From JAZNGX01 sp045576675 (GTDB lineage Bacteria; Bacillota; Clostridia; Monoglobales; Firm-18), in contig JAZNGX010000134.1 of assembly GCA_045576675.1 (NCBI GenBank), positions 1 through 22,994 on the forward strand: a stretch of 22,994 bases of DNA, given 5' to 3'. Position 1 is the first letter of the stretch. Each line of letters starts with the position of its first letter. Positions 15,266 through 22,300 of this stretch are shown here, one piece after another. The notes under the pieces were generated by a model. The model worked only from the letters and a program-made list of their open reading frames with translations, was not told the origin of the DNA and made no database searches. A program made the position numbers and the translations under genes.

Positions 15266-16099
15266 ATGAATATTGGAGTAGTAGGTTTAGGCTTAATAGG
15301 CGGTTCACTTTGTAAGGCGATAAAAAAATATACTGACAATATTTGCGTGGGCTTTGATTTATACAACGAAGTCATAAATAAAGCAATAACTGACGGAGCA
15401 ATTGATGGAAAGCTTACAATGTTATCAGAGTGTGACATTGTCTTTGTATGCTTGCATCCAACAAAGACAATAGAATATATTTTAGATAATAAGGACAAAT
15501 TTAAAAAGAATAGCATTGTTTGTGATGTGTGTGGAATAAAACAGTACATAATTGATAATGTTGAAAAAGAGCTTAAAGATGTGAAATTTGTTGGCTGTCA
15601 CCCAATGGCAGGACGACAGTATTCGGGTTATGACTATTCTGTTGCAGATTTGTTTATGAATTCAAGCTTTATAATTACAAAAACAAACAACACTGATGAT
15701 GACGCAATTGAGTGTGTATCGCAGCTTGCAAAAGCTTTGAAGTTTTCAAAAATTGTTGTGACAACGCCTGAAATTCACGACAGAACAATTGCGTACACAT
15801 CGCAGCTTGCTCATATAGTTTCAAGTGCATATGTGAAAAGCCCTACGCTGAAAAACGAAAGCGGATTTTCTGCAGGTAGCTTCCGTGATTTAACACGTGT
15901 TGCATATCTTAATGCAGATATGTGGACTGATATTTTTATGCAGAACAGTATGCCGCTTTGTGAAGAAATAGAAATAATTATTAAAAATTTAACAGACTAT
16001 TTACAAGTTTTAAAAAACGCTGATGCAAAGGGGTTAAGAAAGCTTTTAGAAGATGGAAGCAAGCTAAAGGAAGAACATAACAGTGCCCTCAAGGGTTGA
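15266..16099 (+). CDS. tyrA: Prephenate dehydrogenase
   Basis: NAD-dependent oxidative decarboxylation of prephenate to 4-hydroxyphenylpyruvate, the committed step of tyrosine synthesis, in the cytoplasm. The protein has 277 residues: an N-terminal Rossmann fold with GLGLIGGS (7-14), then the catalytic HPMAG with H112, and the helical dimerisation domain with YTSQLAHIVSSAY and SGFSAGSFRDLTRVA. It lacks the C-terminal ACT domain found in the roughly 370-residue B. subtilis enzyme, so feedback inhibition by tyrosine through that domain is not expected. The ribosome binding site is GGGTGAT. No other aromatic-pathway gene lies next to it. Its stop codon is embedded in the -35 of the next gene's promoter. 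An arogenate-using dehydrogenase is a less likely alternative. Confidence 0.94.
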   Translation: MNIGVVGLGLIGGSLCKAIKKYTDNICVGFDLYNEVINKAITDGAIDGKLTMLSECDIVFVCLHPTKTIEYILDNKDKFKKNSIVCDVCGIKQYIIDNVEKELKDVKFVGCHPMAGRQYSGYDYSVADLFMNSSFIITKTNNTDDDAIECVSQLAKALKFSKIVVTTPEIHDRTIAYTSQLAHIVSSAYVKSPTLKNESGFSAGSFRDLTRVAYLNADMWTDIFMQNSMPLCEEIEIIIKNLTDYLQVLKNADAKGLRKLLEDGSKLKEEHNSALKG

Positions 16100-16124
16100 C
16101 ATTTTGTTACAAATGTGTTACAAT
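16096..16124 (+). promoter_or_regulatory. Strong promoter of the NlpC/P60 hydrolase gene
   Basis: A perfect TTGACA (16096-16101), a 17-base spacer and TACAAT (16119-16124) with a TGn extension. The predicted start near 16131 gives a leader of about 36 bases. The -35 overlaps the tyrA stop codon. Confidence 0.8.
16105..16121 (+). promoter_or_regulatory. WalR-type direct repeat in the hydrolase promoter
   Basis: TGTTAC (16105-16110), five bases AAATG, then TGTTAC (16116-16121): an exact fit to the WalR (YycF) consensus TGTWAH-N5-TGTWAH. The identical part extends to TGTTACAA in both copies, at an 11-base period. It covers the promoter spacer and part of the -10. WalR controls autolysins in low-GC Gram-positives and the gene downstream is an autolysin-type hydrolase. 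No WalRK genes are visible in this window. Confidence 0.5.
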
Positions 16125-16166
16125 AGCTCTCGTAGTTTCAAAAGATTAAAGAATTGGAGGGGTTTG

Positions 16167-16847
16167 GTGGAATTACGAAAGATAATAAAAACGGGACTTA
16201 CATTTGCTGCAGCAATGCTTATGACTTGTATTGTAGCAAGTGCTGACACAGGTGTTGTATTACCCAGCGACGGACTTAATCACAGAGCAGGTCCGGGAAC
16301 AAATTACAGTATTGTACAAGCATTTCCTTACGGAACAGTGCTCAATATTGAAGGTGTTGAAAACGGTTGGGTTAAGTGTACATATAACGGAAAAACAGGT
16401 TATGTTTCTTCTCAGTTTTTAAGCATAAGAAAGGATGATGTTGCAAACCGTTCGGGTGCAAGTGTTGACCGCAACGGCGTTACAGGGCAGTCGATTCTTG
16501 ATTATGCATCAACATTTTTAGGTACACCTTATGTATACGGCGGAACATCACCAAGCGGTTTTGACTGTTCGGGTCTTGTATATTACACATATAAAAATTT
16601 TGGATACACATTAAACAGGACTGCTGCAGGTCAGGCACAGAACGGAATTGCAGTAAGTAAAGAAAATCTTCAGGTTGGAGATATAATTTTGTTTGGTAGT
16701 GGTGGTTATATTAACCATGCAGGCATTTATGCAGGCAACGGAATGTTTATCCATTCACCGCAAACAGGTGATGTTGTTAAATACACACCATTAAACAGCG
16801 GTTATTATGCAAACAGATTTATTTGTGCAAGAAGAATTATATATTAA
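16167..16847 (+). CDS. Secreted SH3-NlpC/P60 peptidoglycan endopeptidase
   Basis: Predicted exported cell-wall hydrolase of 226 residues cleaving peptide stems (D-gamma-glutamyl-diamino acid type). A signal peptide covers residues 1-26 (cleavage after VASA). A bacterial SH3 domain spans about 30-87 (LNHRAGPGTNYSIV, WVKCTYNGKTGYVSS), and a C-terminal NlpC/P60 domain spans about 108-226 with the catalytic triad visible: C134 in FDCSG, H184 in NHAGIYAG and H196 in IHSP. I start at GTG 16167, 6 bases after GGAGG. TTG 16164 is too close to it, and the long in-frame extension to 16083 would precede the promoter -10, so it cannot be made from that transcript. The gene is a single unit with its own promoter and terminator. 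Likely role: wall turnover during growth or cell separation. Confidence 0.94.
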   Translation: MELRKIIKTGLTFAAAMLMTCIVASADTGVVLPSDGLNHRAGPGTNYSIVQAFPYGTVLNIEGVENGWVKCTYNGKTGYVSSQFLSIRKDDVANRSGASVDRNGVTGQSILDYASTFLGTPYVYGGTSPSGFDCSGLVYYTYKNFGYTLNRTAAGQAQNGIAVSKENLQVGDIILFGSGGYINHAGIYAGNGMFIHSPQTGDVVKYTPLNSGYYANRFICARRIIY

Positions 16848-16856
16848 TATGATTTT

Positions 16857-16889
16857 GGTTACAGTGAAGCTTTCATTGTAACCTTTTTT
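16857..16889 (+). terminator. Intrinsic terminator after the NlpC/P60 gene
   Basis: GGTTACAGTGAA pairs with TTCATTGTAACC (12 pairs with one G-T wobble) around a three-base loop, followed by TTTTTT. Confidence 0.92.
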
Positions 16890-16903
16890 GTTTGTAAATG
16901 TAC

Positions 16904-16932
16904 TTGACACTGCTTTTTTCTTATGTTAAAAT
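16904..16932 (+). promoter_or_regulatory. Promoter of the Na/Pi cotransporter-dtd operon
   Basis: A perfect TTGACA (16904-16909), a 17-base spacer and TAAAAT (16927-16932) with a TGn extension (TGTTAAAAT). The predicted start near 16939 gives a leader of about 45 bases. I see no Pho-box-like repeat. Confidence 0.75.
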
Positions 16933-16982
16933 TTTTATTGTATGTAAATTATTATGCTGTGACAGAAGACAGGAGGATAATA

Positions 16983-18740
16983 ATGGATATTTTTTCAATT
17001 TTAAGTCTAATTGGCGGTCTTGCATTGTTTCTTTATGGTATGGACTTAATGGGAGACAGCTTGAAGAAGCTTGCAGGTGGAAAGCTTGAATCAATTCTTG
17101 CACGTCTTACATCAAATAGATTCAAGGGGTTCTTGCTTGGCTTTATTGTTACTGCAATTATTCAATCTTCGTCAGCAACAACTGTTATGCTGGTTGGCTT
17201 TGTTAACTCCGGTATAATGAAGCTTGGTCAGACTATAAGCATAATTATGGGTGCAAATATAGGTACTACCGTTACTTCATGGCTGTTAAGTACTGCCGAT
17301 ATTAAAGGCACAGCAACGCTTATAAAACTGTTTAAGCCTGAATCATTTACACCGATTCTTGCTGCAGTTGGTCTTATAATGACTATGATTGCCAAGGATG
17401 ACAGAAAGAAAAACACTGGTTTGATTTTTATTGGTTTTGCGGTGCTTATGTTTGGTATGGATGCTATGAGTGCTTCTGTTGAGGGCTTGCGTGATAATGC
17501 AACATTTACAAATCTGCTTACAATGTTCTCAAATCCGATAATGGGTATTATTGTTGGTACATTATTTACTGTAATTATTCAGTCTTCGTCTGCATCAGTT
17601 GGTGTTTTGCAGGCTTTGGCACTATCTTGTGTTATTCCATATTCAACTGCAATACCTGTAATACTTGGTCAGAATATTGGTACAACAATAACACCGATAA
17701 TTTCATCAATCAGTGGTAATACAGAGTCAAAGCGTGTTGCTTTTACCTGTTTGTATATCAAAATGATTGGTGTTGTGGTAGTTGCGGGAATTTTCTATTT
17801 GCTAAACCAGTTTATAGGCTTTGAATTTATGACTGAGCGTGTAAGTGCAATGAATATAGCTGTTGTTCATACGTTGTTTAATATATTTTCAACTATAATC
17901 CTTATTCCGTTTTGCAATACGTTTGAAAAGCTTGCAATTAAAACAATTAAAAGCAAGAAGGAAGAAAGGGAAGCAGATGCATTTGCTGCACTTGATGAAC
18001 GCTTCCTTGAAATGCCTGCATTTGCAGTTGAAAAATGTAAAGAGCTTGTGTGTGATATGGCTAAAATTTCGTCTGATGCATTTAACAAGGCAACAATATT
18101 GCTTGATAGCTTTGATGCTTCATTATTTAAAGAGGTTGAAGAGCTTGAAAAAACTATTGATAAATACGAGGATAAAACAAGCACTTATCTTGTTAAGATT
18201 GCAGCACACAATATGTCTGCAAAGGATAGTAAGGTTGTAACAGAATTGCTTCATTGTATAGGTGATATTGAGAGGATTTCCGACCATGCACTTAATATTG
18301 CTGAAACAGCAAAAGAAGTTTTTGATAAAAAAATTACCTTCTCAGAAAAAGCTACTGCTGATATCAAGCTTATAACAGGTGCCGTAGCAGAAATCCTTGA
18401 CCTTTCAATCAATGCACTGGTAAATGATGATATCGAAACAGCAAAGCGTGTTGAACCGCTTGAACAGGTTATAGACAGACTTAAAAGAAAAATCAAAAAC
18501 GGTCATATTTCAAGACTTCGTCAGGGTGACTGCACAATGGAGCTTGGTTTTATACTTTCAGATCTTTTAACAAATTATGAAAGAGTTTCTGACCATTGTT
18601 CAAACATCGCTGTATGCTTCATTGAAATTACTCACGATTCATTTGAAACACACGAATATCTGCATAAGGTACGTGAAAATGAAGAATCTGAGTTTACAGA
18701 GATGTATCAGAATTACAAGCAGAAATATTATATAGAATAA
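16983..18740 (+). CDS. Na+/phosphate cotransporter with PhoU-like domain
   Basis: Membrane protein of 585 residues in the Na/Pi cotransporter (PNaS) family. The membrane part, about residues 1-325, holds two inverted repeats, each with the signature QSSSA: Q61-S64 (IIQSSSATTV) and Q200-S203 (IIQSSSASVG). Conserved glycine-asparagine motifs follow each, MGANIGTTVTSW and GQNIGTTITP. The remaining 250 residues form a cytoplasmic helical tail with two PhoU-like repeats (for example IGDIERISDHALNIAE and YERVSDHCSNIA). This domain combination is common in Firmicutes; it mediates phosphate movement with sodium, and the PhoU-like tail probably regulates it. ATG 16983 follows AGGAGG by 6 bases; an in-frame extension to 16923 begins within the -10. 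It is followed after 14 bases by dtd. Confidence 0.95.
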   Translation: MDIFSILSLIGGLALFLYGMDLMGDSLKKLAGGKLESILARLTSNRFKGFLLGFIVTAIIQSSSATTVMLVGFVNSGIMKLGQTISIIMGANIGTTVTSWLLSTADIKGTATLIKLFKPESFTPILAAVGLIMTMIAKDDRKKNTGLIFIGFAVLMFGMDAMSASVEGLRDNATFTNLLTMFSNPIMGIIVGTLFTVIIQSSSASVGVLQALALSCVIPYSTAIPVILGQNIGTTITPIISSISGNTESKRVAFTCLYIKMIGVVVVAGIFYLLNQFIGFEFMTERVSAMNIAVVHTLFNIFSTIILIPFCNTFEKLAIKTIKSKKEEREADAFAALDERFLEMPAFAVEKCKELVCDMAKISSDAFNKATILLDSFDASLFKEVEELEKTIDKYEDKTSTYLVKIAAHNMSAKDSKVVTELLHCIGDIERISDHALNIAETAKEVFDKKITFSEKATADIKLITGAVAEILDLSINALVNDDIETAKRVEPLEQVIDRLKRKIKNGHISRLRQGDCTMELGFILSDLLTNYERVSDHCSNIAVCFIEITHDSFETHEYLHKVRENEESEFTEMYQNYKQKYYIE

Positions 18741-18754
18741 TATAGGGTGATATT

Positions 18755-19210
18755 GTGAGAATAGTATTGCAAAGAGTCACAGAGGCTAGGGTAGAGGTTG
18801 ACGGAAAAACAGTTGGTGAAATTGGAAAAGGATATCTTTTACTTGTTGGTGTTGCTGACAGTGACACAAATGAGATTGCAGATAAAATGATAGAAAAGGT
18901 AGCCCGCCTCAGAATTTTTGAGGACAGCGACGGAAAAACCAATTTGAGTATAGATAACGTAGGTGGCGAGGTTTTGGTTGTGTCACAGTTTACACTGTAT
19001 GCAAATTGCAAAAAAGGCAACAGACCGAGCTTTGTTAATGCCGGAGGCCCCGCGCTTGCTGAAAGCATCTATGAACACATAAAAGTAAGGTGCAATGAAC
19101 TGTTTTCAAATACACAATGCGGAATTTTTGGTGCCGATATGAAGGTATCACTGGTTAATGACGGTCCATTTACAATATTGCTTGACAGTAACGAGCTTGG
19201 TATAAATTAA
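18755..19210 (+). CDS. dtd: D-aminoacyl-tRNA deacylase
   Basis: Hydrolyses D-aminoacyl-tRNAs (and Gly-tRNA-Ala), protecting translation from misacylated tRNA. At 151 residues it has the normal family length. Key motifs are present: MRIVLQRV at the start, SQFTLYA (active-site Thr region), KGNRPSF and the C-terminal NDGPFTI, which carries the cross-subunit Gly-cisPro used for chiral proofreading. The start is GTG 18755 with AGGGTGAT 3 bases upstream of the spacer. It lies 14 bases after the Na/Pi cotransporter, so it is probably co-transcribed from the promoter at 16904. No relA gene, its frequent neighbour in Firmicutes, is present. I see no clear terminator behind it. Confidence 0.97.
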   Translation: MRIVLQRVTEARVEVDGKTVGEIGKGYLLLVGVADSDTNEIADKMIEKVARLRIFEDSDGKTNLSIDNVGGEVLVVSQFTLYANCKKGNRPSFVNAGGPALAESIYEHIKVRCNELFSNTQCGIFGADMKVSLVNDGPFTILLDSNELGIN

Positions 19211-19296
19211 TATTAAACAAGTTTGTGATTTTATATTGATATATTACAGATTTTATTCATACATTTGTATTAACAAACAAAATATGGTGGCTTAAT

Positions 19297-19313
19297 TGTA
19301 ACATTATTGTAAT
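19297..19313 (+). promoter_or_regulatory. Second WalR-type direct repeat, upstream of HPr
   Basis: TGTAAC (19297-19302), five bases ATTAT, then TGTAAT (19308-19313) also fits TGTWAH-N5-TGTWAH exactly. It lies about 70 bases upstream of the predicted HPr transcription start. This AT-rich gap makes chance matches easier, so confidence is low. Confidence 0.25.
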
Positions 19314-19341
19314 TTAAAATAAAAAAATTGTTTATTTTGTA

Positions 19342-19370
19342 TTGACAATTTGAATAAAAAATAGTATTCT
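19342..19370 (+). promoter_or_regulatory. Promoter of the HPr gene
   Basis: A perfect TTGACA (19342-19347), a 17-base spacer and TATTCT (19365-19370). The predicted leader is about 76 bases. It contains an inverted repeat, AATAAATT with AATTTATT, enclosing a second short one (ATATG with CATAT), so the leader may fold just ahead of the AAGGAGAGG ribosome binding site. I see no catabolite-response element. Confidence 0.65.
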
Positions 19371-19452
19371 ATATGTATGAATAAATTTCGGTATATGTTT
19401 TTGTTGTTTTAATCATATGAATTTATTTGTATGACTGAAAAGGAGAGGTTTT

Positions 19453-19722
19453 ATGTTTTCAAAAGACGTACTCGTTTGTAATCAGGTTGGCTTACACGCA
19501 CGCCCCGTTACTTTCTTTATTCAAAAGGCAAATGAGTTTAAATCAAGCATCTGGGTTGAAAAAGATGAAAGACGAGTTAATGCAAAGAGCTTGCTTGGTG
19601 TGCTTTCTCTTGGTATTACAAGAGGCACAAGCATCAACATTATAGCTGATGGTCCTGACGAGGAACAGTCTGTTAACGCACTTGTTGAATTAGTTTCGTC
19701 TAATTTTGCTGAATTAAATTAA
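19453..19722 (+). CDS. Phosphocarrier protein HPr
   Basis: Small cytoplasmic protein of 89 residues that passes phosphate from enzyme I to sugar-specific PTS enzymes. The phosphoacceptor H15 lies in VGLHARPVTFFIQKA and the regulatory S46 lies in NAKSLLGVLSLGI, both with the classical surroundings. It can therefore be phosphorylated by enzyme I at His and by HPr kinase at Ser; the latter form is the CcpA co-repressor in Firmicutes. His15 excludes Crh, which has Gln. Ribosome binding site AAGGAGAGG, ATG 19453. No ptsI lies next to it. The gene sits ahead of uvrC with a terminator between them. It could be the main HPr (ptsH) or one of several HPr-like proteins, so I leave the symbol blank. Confidence 0.95.
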   Translation: MFSKDVLVCNQVGLHARPVTFFIQKANEFKSSIWVEKDERRVNAKSLLGVLSLGITRGTSINIIADGPDEEQSVNALVELVSSNFAELN

Positions 19723-19734
19723 ATTCATAAAATC

Positions 19735-19767
19735 GCTTTGTGCATAGTATTGTACAAAGCTTTTTTT
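19735..19767 (+). terminator. Intrinsic terminator after HPr
   Basis: GCTTTGTGCA pairs with TGTACAAAGC (10 pairs, one G-T wobble) around a six-base loop and runs into TTTTTTT. It ends only 4 bases before the GGAAGTGAT ribosome binding site of uvrC. Confidence 0.88.
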
Positions 19768-19785
19768 GTTTGGAAGTGATAATTT

Positions 19786-21597
19786 ATGATTGAAGAACAA
19801 ATTAAGGCACTGCCCACAAATCCAGGTGTATATATTATGTATAACTCTGATAATGAGGTTATATACGTTGGTAAGGCGAAAAACTTAAAGAACAGAGTTA
19901 CACAATACTTCCGCAAAAACTCTTCTCATACAACAAAGGTGAGGGCAATGGTTAAAAACATTGTCCGTTTTGAGTATATAATAACCAAAACCGAATTTGA
20001 AGCATTGACTTTAGAGTGTAATCTTATAAAGCAATACATGCCAAAGTATAATATTCTTTTAAAGGATGATAAGGCACATCCATATCTTAAGGTTACGCTA
20101 AACGAAAAATTTCCGAGAATTGTTTTAAGCAGACGTGTTCTTGCGGATGGTGCAAGATATTTCGGCCCTTATCAAAGCTCAAATGTGATATATAATACTA
20201 TTGACTTGTTAAGAAGTGTATTTAAAATACGCTCCTGCAACACAAAGTTTTCTGATTGCAATCAAAGACCGTGCCTCAATTTTCAAATAGGAAAATGCTG
20301 CTCTCCGTGCAGCGGTAATGTTGATGAAGAGGAATATCGAAAATTGATTGATGATGCTATATTGTTTATTGAAGGCAAGGATAACGGAATTGTTGAAAAG
20401 CTTCAGGCAGAAATGGAAGAGGCGGCGACAAAGCTTGAATTTGAAAAAGCTGCAACACTGCGTGACCATATTAACAGTGTTAATGCTATGAGACAAAAGC
20501 AGAATGCTATAAACGTTAATCTTGAAAATTCTGATGTTATGGCGTTTGACAGAAACGGAAGTAATGTATGTATTCAGGTGTTCTTTATCCGTGAAGGTAA
20601 AATCATCGGCAGAGAGCATTATTTTGTAAAGGATAAGGAAGAAAATCCTCCGTCAACTGTTTTGGGTGAGTTTGTAAAGCAATACTATGCGTTACAAAGT
20701 ATTATTCCGCGTAATGTGTATTTGCAGACTGAAATTGATGATATGGAGCTGATAGAAAGCTGGCTTACCAATAAAAACAATAAAAAAGTTGTTCTTTCTG
20801 TGCCAAAGCGAGGGGACAAGCTTAAATATATAAAAATGGCAGAAAAAAATGCCCGTGAGGAATTAAAGCTTAAAATTTTAAGTGATGACAGAAATTCAAA
20901 AAAGCTTAATGACATAATGTTTGAAATCAAGGATTTGTTCGGGTTAAGTGAAGCTCCTGTAAGAATAGAAGCATATGATATTTCAAATATTTCCGGCTCA
21001 GATAATATCGGAGTGTGTGTTGTATACAACAACGGAGTACCACAGAAGAGTGATTATCGCAAATTCAATATACGTTCATTTGAAGGTCAGGATGATTATA
21101 TGAGTATGCGAGAGGTTTTGTACAGACGAATAAGTAATGGTATTGAGGGGGAAAAAGGCTTTACCCCGTTGCCTGATTTGATTTTGCTTGACGGCGGTGC
21201 AGGTCATTTAAGCTCGGTTTCTGAGGTTATGAGTTTTTTAAAGTGCGATATTCCTGTTTTTGGCGTTGTTAAGGATGATAAGCACAGAACAAGAGGAGTA
21301 ATAGGAAGGGAGGGCGAAGTGTACATTTCGCCAACTTCTAGTGTATTCAGGTTTTTGTATGAAGTACAGGAAGAGGTGCATCGTTATGCAATAAATGCTC
21401 ACAGAAGCAAGCGAAGTAAAACGATGCTTAATTCAGAGCTCCTTGAAATTGATGGTGTAGGCAAAAAGAAGCAGGAAATACTTCTTAAGCATTTTAAGAG
21501 CATTGCCGCAATAAAAAGAGCAGAAATTGAAGAGCTTGCCAAGGTTAAAGGTATTGACAGTAAAACTGCACAGAAAATATATAATAAATTCCATTAA
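19786..21597 (+). CDS. uvrC: UvrABC excinuclease subunit C
   Basis: Makes the 3' and 5' incisions around DNA lesions after UvrA-UvrB recognition. The protein has 603 residues, the family norm. Domains in order: a GIY-YIG nuclease at about 10-95 (NPGVYIMYNSDNEVIYVGKA, with KNLKNRV); the cysteine cluster of the middle region (C-x6-C-x4-C-x7-CC-x2-C, including CLNFQIGKCCSPC); a UVR domain binding UvrB at about 203-238 (KLEFEKAATLRDHI); the RNase H-like nuclease at about 380-540 (AYDISNISGSDNIGVCVV, LILLDGGAGHLSSV); and a C-terminal helix-hairpin-helix pair (LLEIDGVGKKKQEILLKHF). ATG 19786 follows GGAAGTGAT. I see no LexA-type box upstream. It appears fully functional. Confidence 0.98.
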   Translation: MIEEQIKALPTNPGVYIMYNSDNEVIYVGKAKNLKNRVTQYFRKNSSHTTKVRAMVKNIVRFEYIITKTEFEALTLECNLIKQYMPKYNILLKDDKAHPYLKVTLNEKFPRIVLSRRVLADGARYFGPYQSSNVIYNTIDLLRSVFKIRSCNTKFSDCNQRPCLNFQIGKCCSPCSGNVDEEEYRKLIDDAILFIEGKDNGIVEKLQAEMEEAATKLEFEKAATLRDHINSVNAMRQKQNAINVNLENSDVMAFDRNGSNVCIQVFFIREGKIIGREHYFVKDKEENPPSTVLGEFVKQYYALQSIIPRNVYLQTEIDDMELIESWLTNKNNKKVVLSVPKRGDKLKYIKMAEKNAREELKLKILSDDRNSKKLNDIMFEIKDLFGLSEAPVRIEAYDISNISGSDNIGVCVVYNNGVPQKSDYRKFNIRSFEGQDDYMSMREVLYRRISNGIEGEKGFTPLPDLILLDGGAGHLSSVSEVMSFLKCDIPVFGVVKDDKHRTRGVIGREGEVYISPTSSVFRFLYEVQEEVHRYAINAHRSKRSKTMLNSELLEIDGVGKKKQEILLKHFKSIAAIKRAEIEELAKVKGIDSKTAQKIYNKFH

Positions 21598-21601
21598 TAT
21601 T

Positions 21602-21609
21602 TTGTCGAA
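21602..21609 (+). promoter_or_regulatory. Candidate Spo0A box upstream of xpt
   Basis: TTGTCGAA matches the core 0A-box sequence recognised by Spo0A. It lies 5 bases upstream of the xpt -35 and is centred in a small inverted repeat, ATATTT-TGTCG-AAATAT (21597-21613). An eight-base match is expected about once per window by chance, so this rests on its position and on the presence of spo0A nearby. Confidence 0.3.
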
Positions 21610-21614
21610 ATATA

Positions 21615-21643
21615 TTGCAAATTCTAAAATAATGCATTATAAT
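21615..21643 (+). promoter_or_regulatory. Promoter of xpt
   Basis: TTGCAA (21615-21620), a 17-base spacer and a perfect TATAAT (21638-21643). The predicted start near 21650 leaves a leader of under 30 bases, too short for a purine riboswitch. Confidence 0.8.
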
Positions 21644-21676
21644 ATGAGTATATTTGGGGAAAATGAGGTTTGTTTT

Positions 21677-22249
21677 ATGCAGGCATTAAAAGAAAGAATT
21701 TTAAAAGATGGTCAACTTTGCGAGGGTAATATTTTGAAGGTTGACAGTTTTTTGAATCATCAGATGGATATTAAGCTTATAAATGAAATTGGTAAGGAGT
21801 TTAAAAAACGCTTTGAGGGTGTTGAAATTAATAAAATTCTTACGATTGAGGCATCAGGAATAGGAATAGCCTGCATTACTGCTCAATATTTTGATGTTCC
21901 CGTTGTGTTTGCAAAAAAGAGCAAAACCAAAAACATTGCAGGGGATGTTTATAAAAGCAAGGCATATTCTTTTACTCATAAAAAAGAAAATGAAATTATT
22001 GTTTCAAAAAGCTTTTTAAACAGTGATGACAAGGTTTTGATTATTGATGATTTTCTTGCAAATGGTGAGGCGTTAAAAAGCCTTATCAGCTTAATAAAAG
22101 ACGCAGGTGCAACAGTTGCAGGTGCGGGCATAGTTATTGAAAAAGGATTCCAAAGCGGCGGCAGTGATATAAGAAAAATGGGTATAAAGCTTGAATCACT
22201 TGCAATCGTCGATGACCTTGACTGTAATTACGGAATAAGCTTTAGATGA
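21677..22249 (+). CDS. xpt: Xanthine phosphoribosyltransferase
   Basis: Converts xanthine and PRPP to XMP in purine salvage, in the cytoplasm. The protein has 190 residues, close to the 194 of B. subtilis Xpt, and resembles it from end to end: KVDSFLNHQMD near the N-terminus, TIEASGIGIA, VPVVFAKKSK, the PRPP-binding VLIIDDFLANGEA (D124-D125) and GAGIVIEKGFQSGG. I start at ATG 21677 with GAGG 8 bases upstream; the in-frame extension to 21527 would start within uvrC and before the promoter. In B. subtilis xpt is joined to the xanthine permease pbuX behind a guanine riboswitch. Here there is no such riboswitch, and a BMP-family lipoprotein gene follows instead of a permease. Confidence 0.96.
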   Translation: MQALKERILKDGQLCEGNILKVDSFLNHQMDIKLINEIGKEFKKRFEGVEINKILTIEASGIGIACITAQYFDVPVVFAKKSKTKNIAGDVYKSKAYSFTHKKENEIIVSKSFLNSDDKVLIIDDFLANGEALKSLISLIKDAGATVAGAGIVIEKGFQSGGSDIRKMGIKLESLAIVDDLDCNYGISFR

Positions 22250-22274
22250 TTTATACGGGCATACGTCCGATAAA
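22250..22274 (+). other. Intercistronic hairpin between xpt and the BMP lipoprotein gene
   Basis: TTTAT-A-CGGGC, loop ATAC, GTCCG-ATAAA: ten pairs including one G-T, with a single bulged A. It starts at the base after the xpt stop. There is no T tract after it, so it is unlikely to be an intrinsic terminator. It may stabilise or process the mRNA ahead of the lipoprotein gene, whose ribosome binding site starts 14 bases later. Confidence 0.5.
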
Positions 22275-22300
22275 TAAATAATTATTATGGAGGGTAAAAA

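Noticed and set aside
19211..19452. Catabolite-response element or small gene in the gap ahead of HPr
   Set aside because: I see no cre-like palindrome and no open frame with a ribosome binding site; the gap holds only the promoter, the WalR-like repeat and the leader dyad.
19723..19785. LexA-type SOS box ahead of uvrC (and at 3823-3883 ahead of addB)
   Set aside because: No GAAC...GTTC dyad of the Gram-positive LexA type is present in either gap.
21610..21676. Purine riboswitch ahead of xpt
   Set aside because: The predicted leader is under 30 bases and none of the conserved loop sequences is present.
22250..22300. Degenerate purine riboswitch in the xpt-lipoprotein gap, because GGGC...GTCC resembles its P3 stem
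   Set aside because: Only one stem is present, the conserved loops and three-way junction are missing, and the gap is too short.
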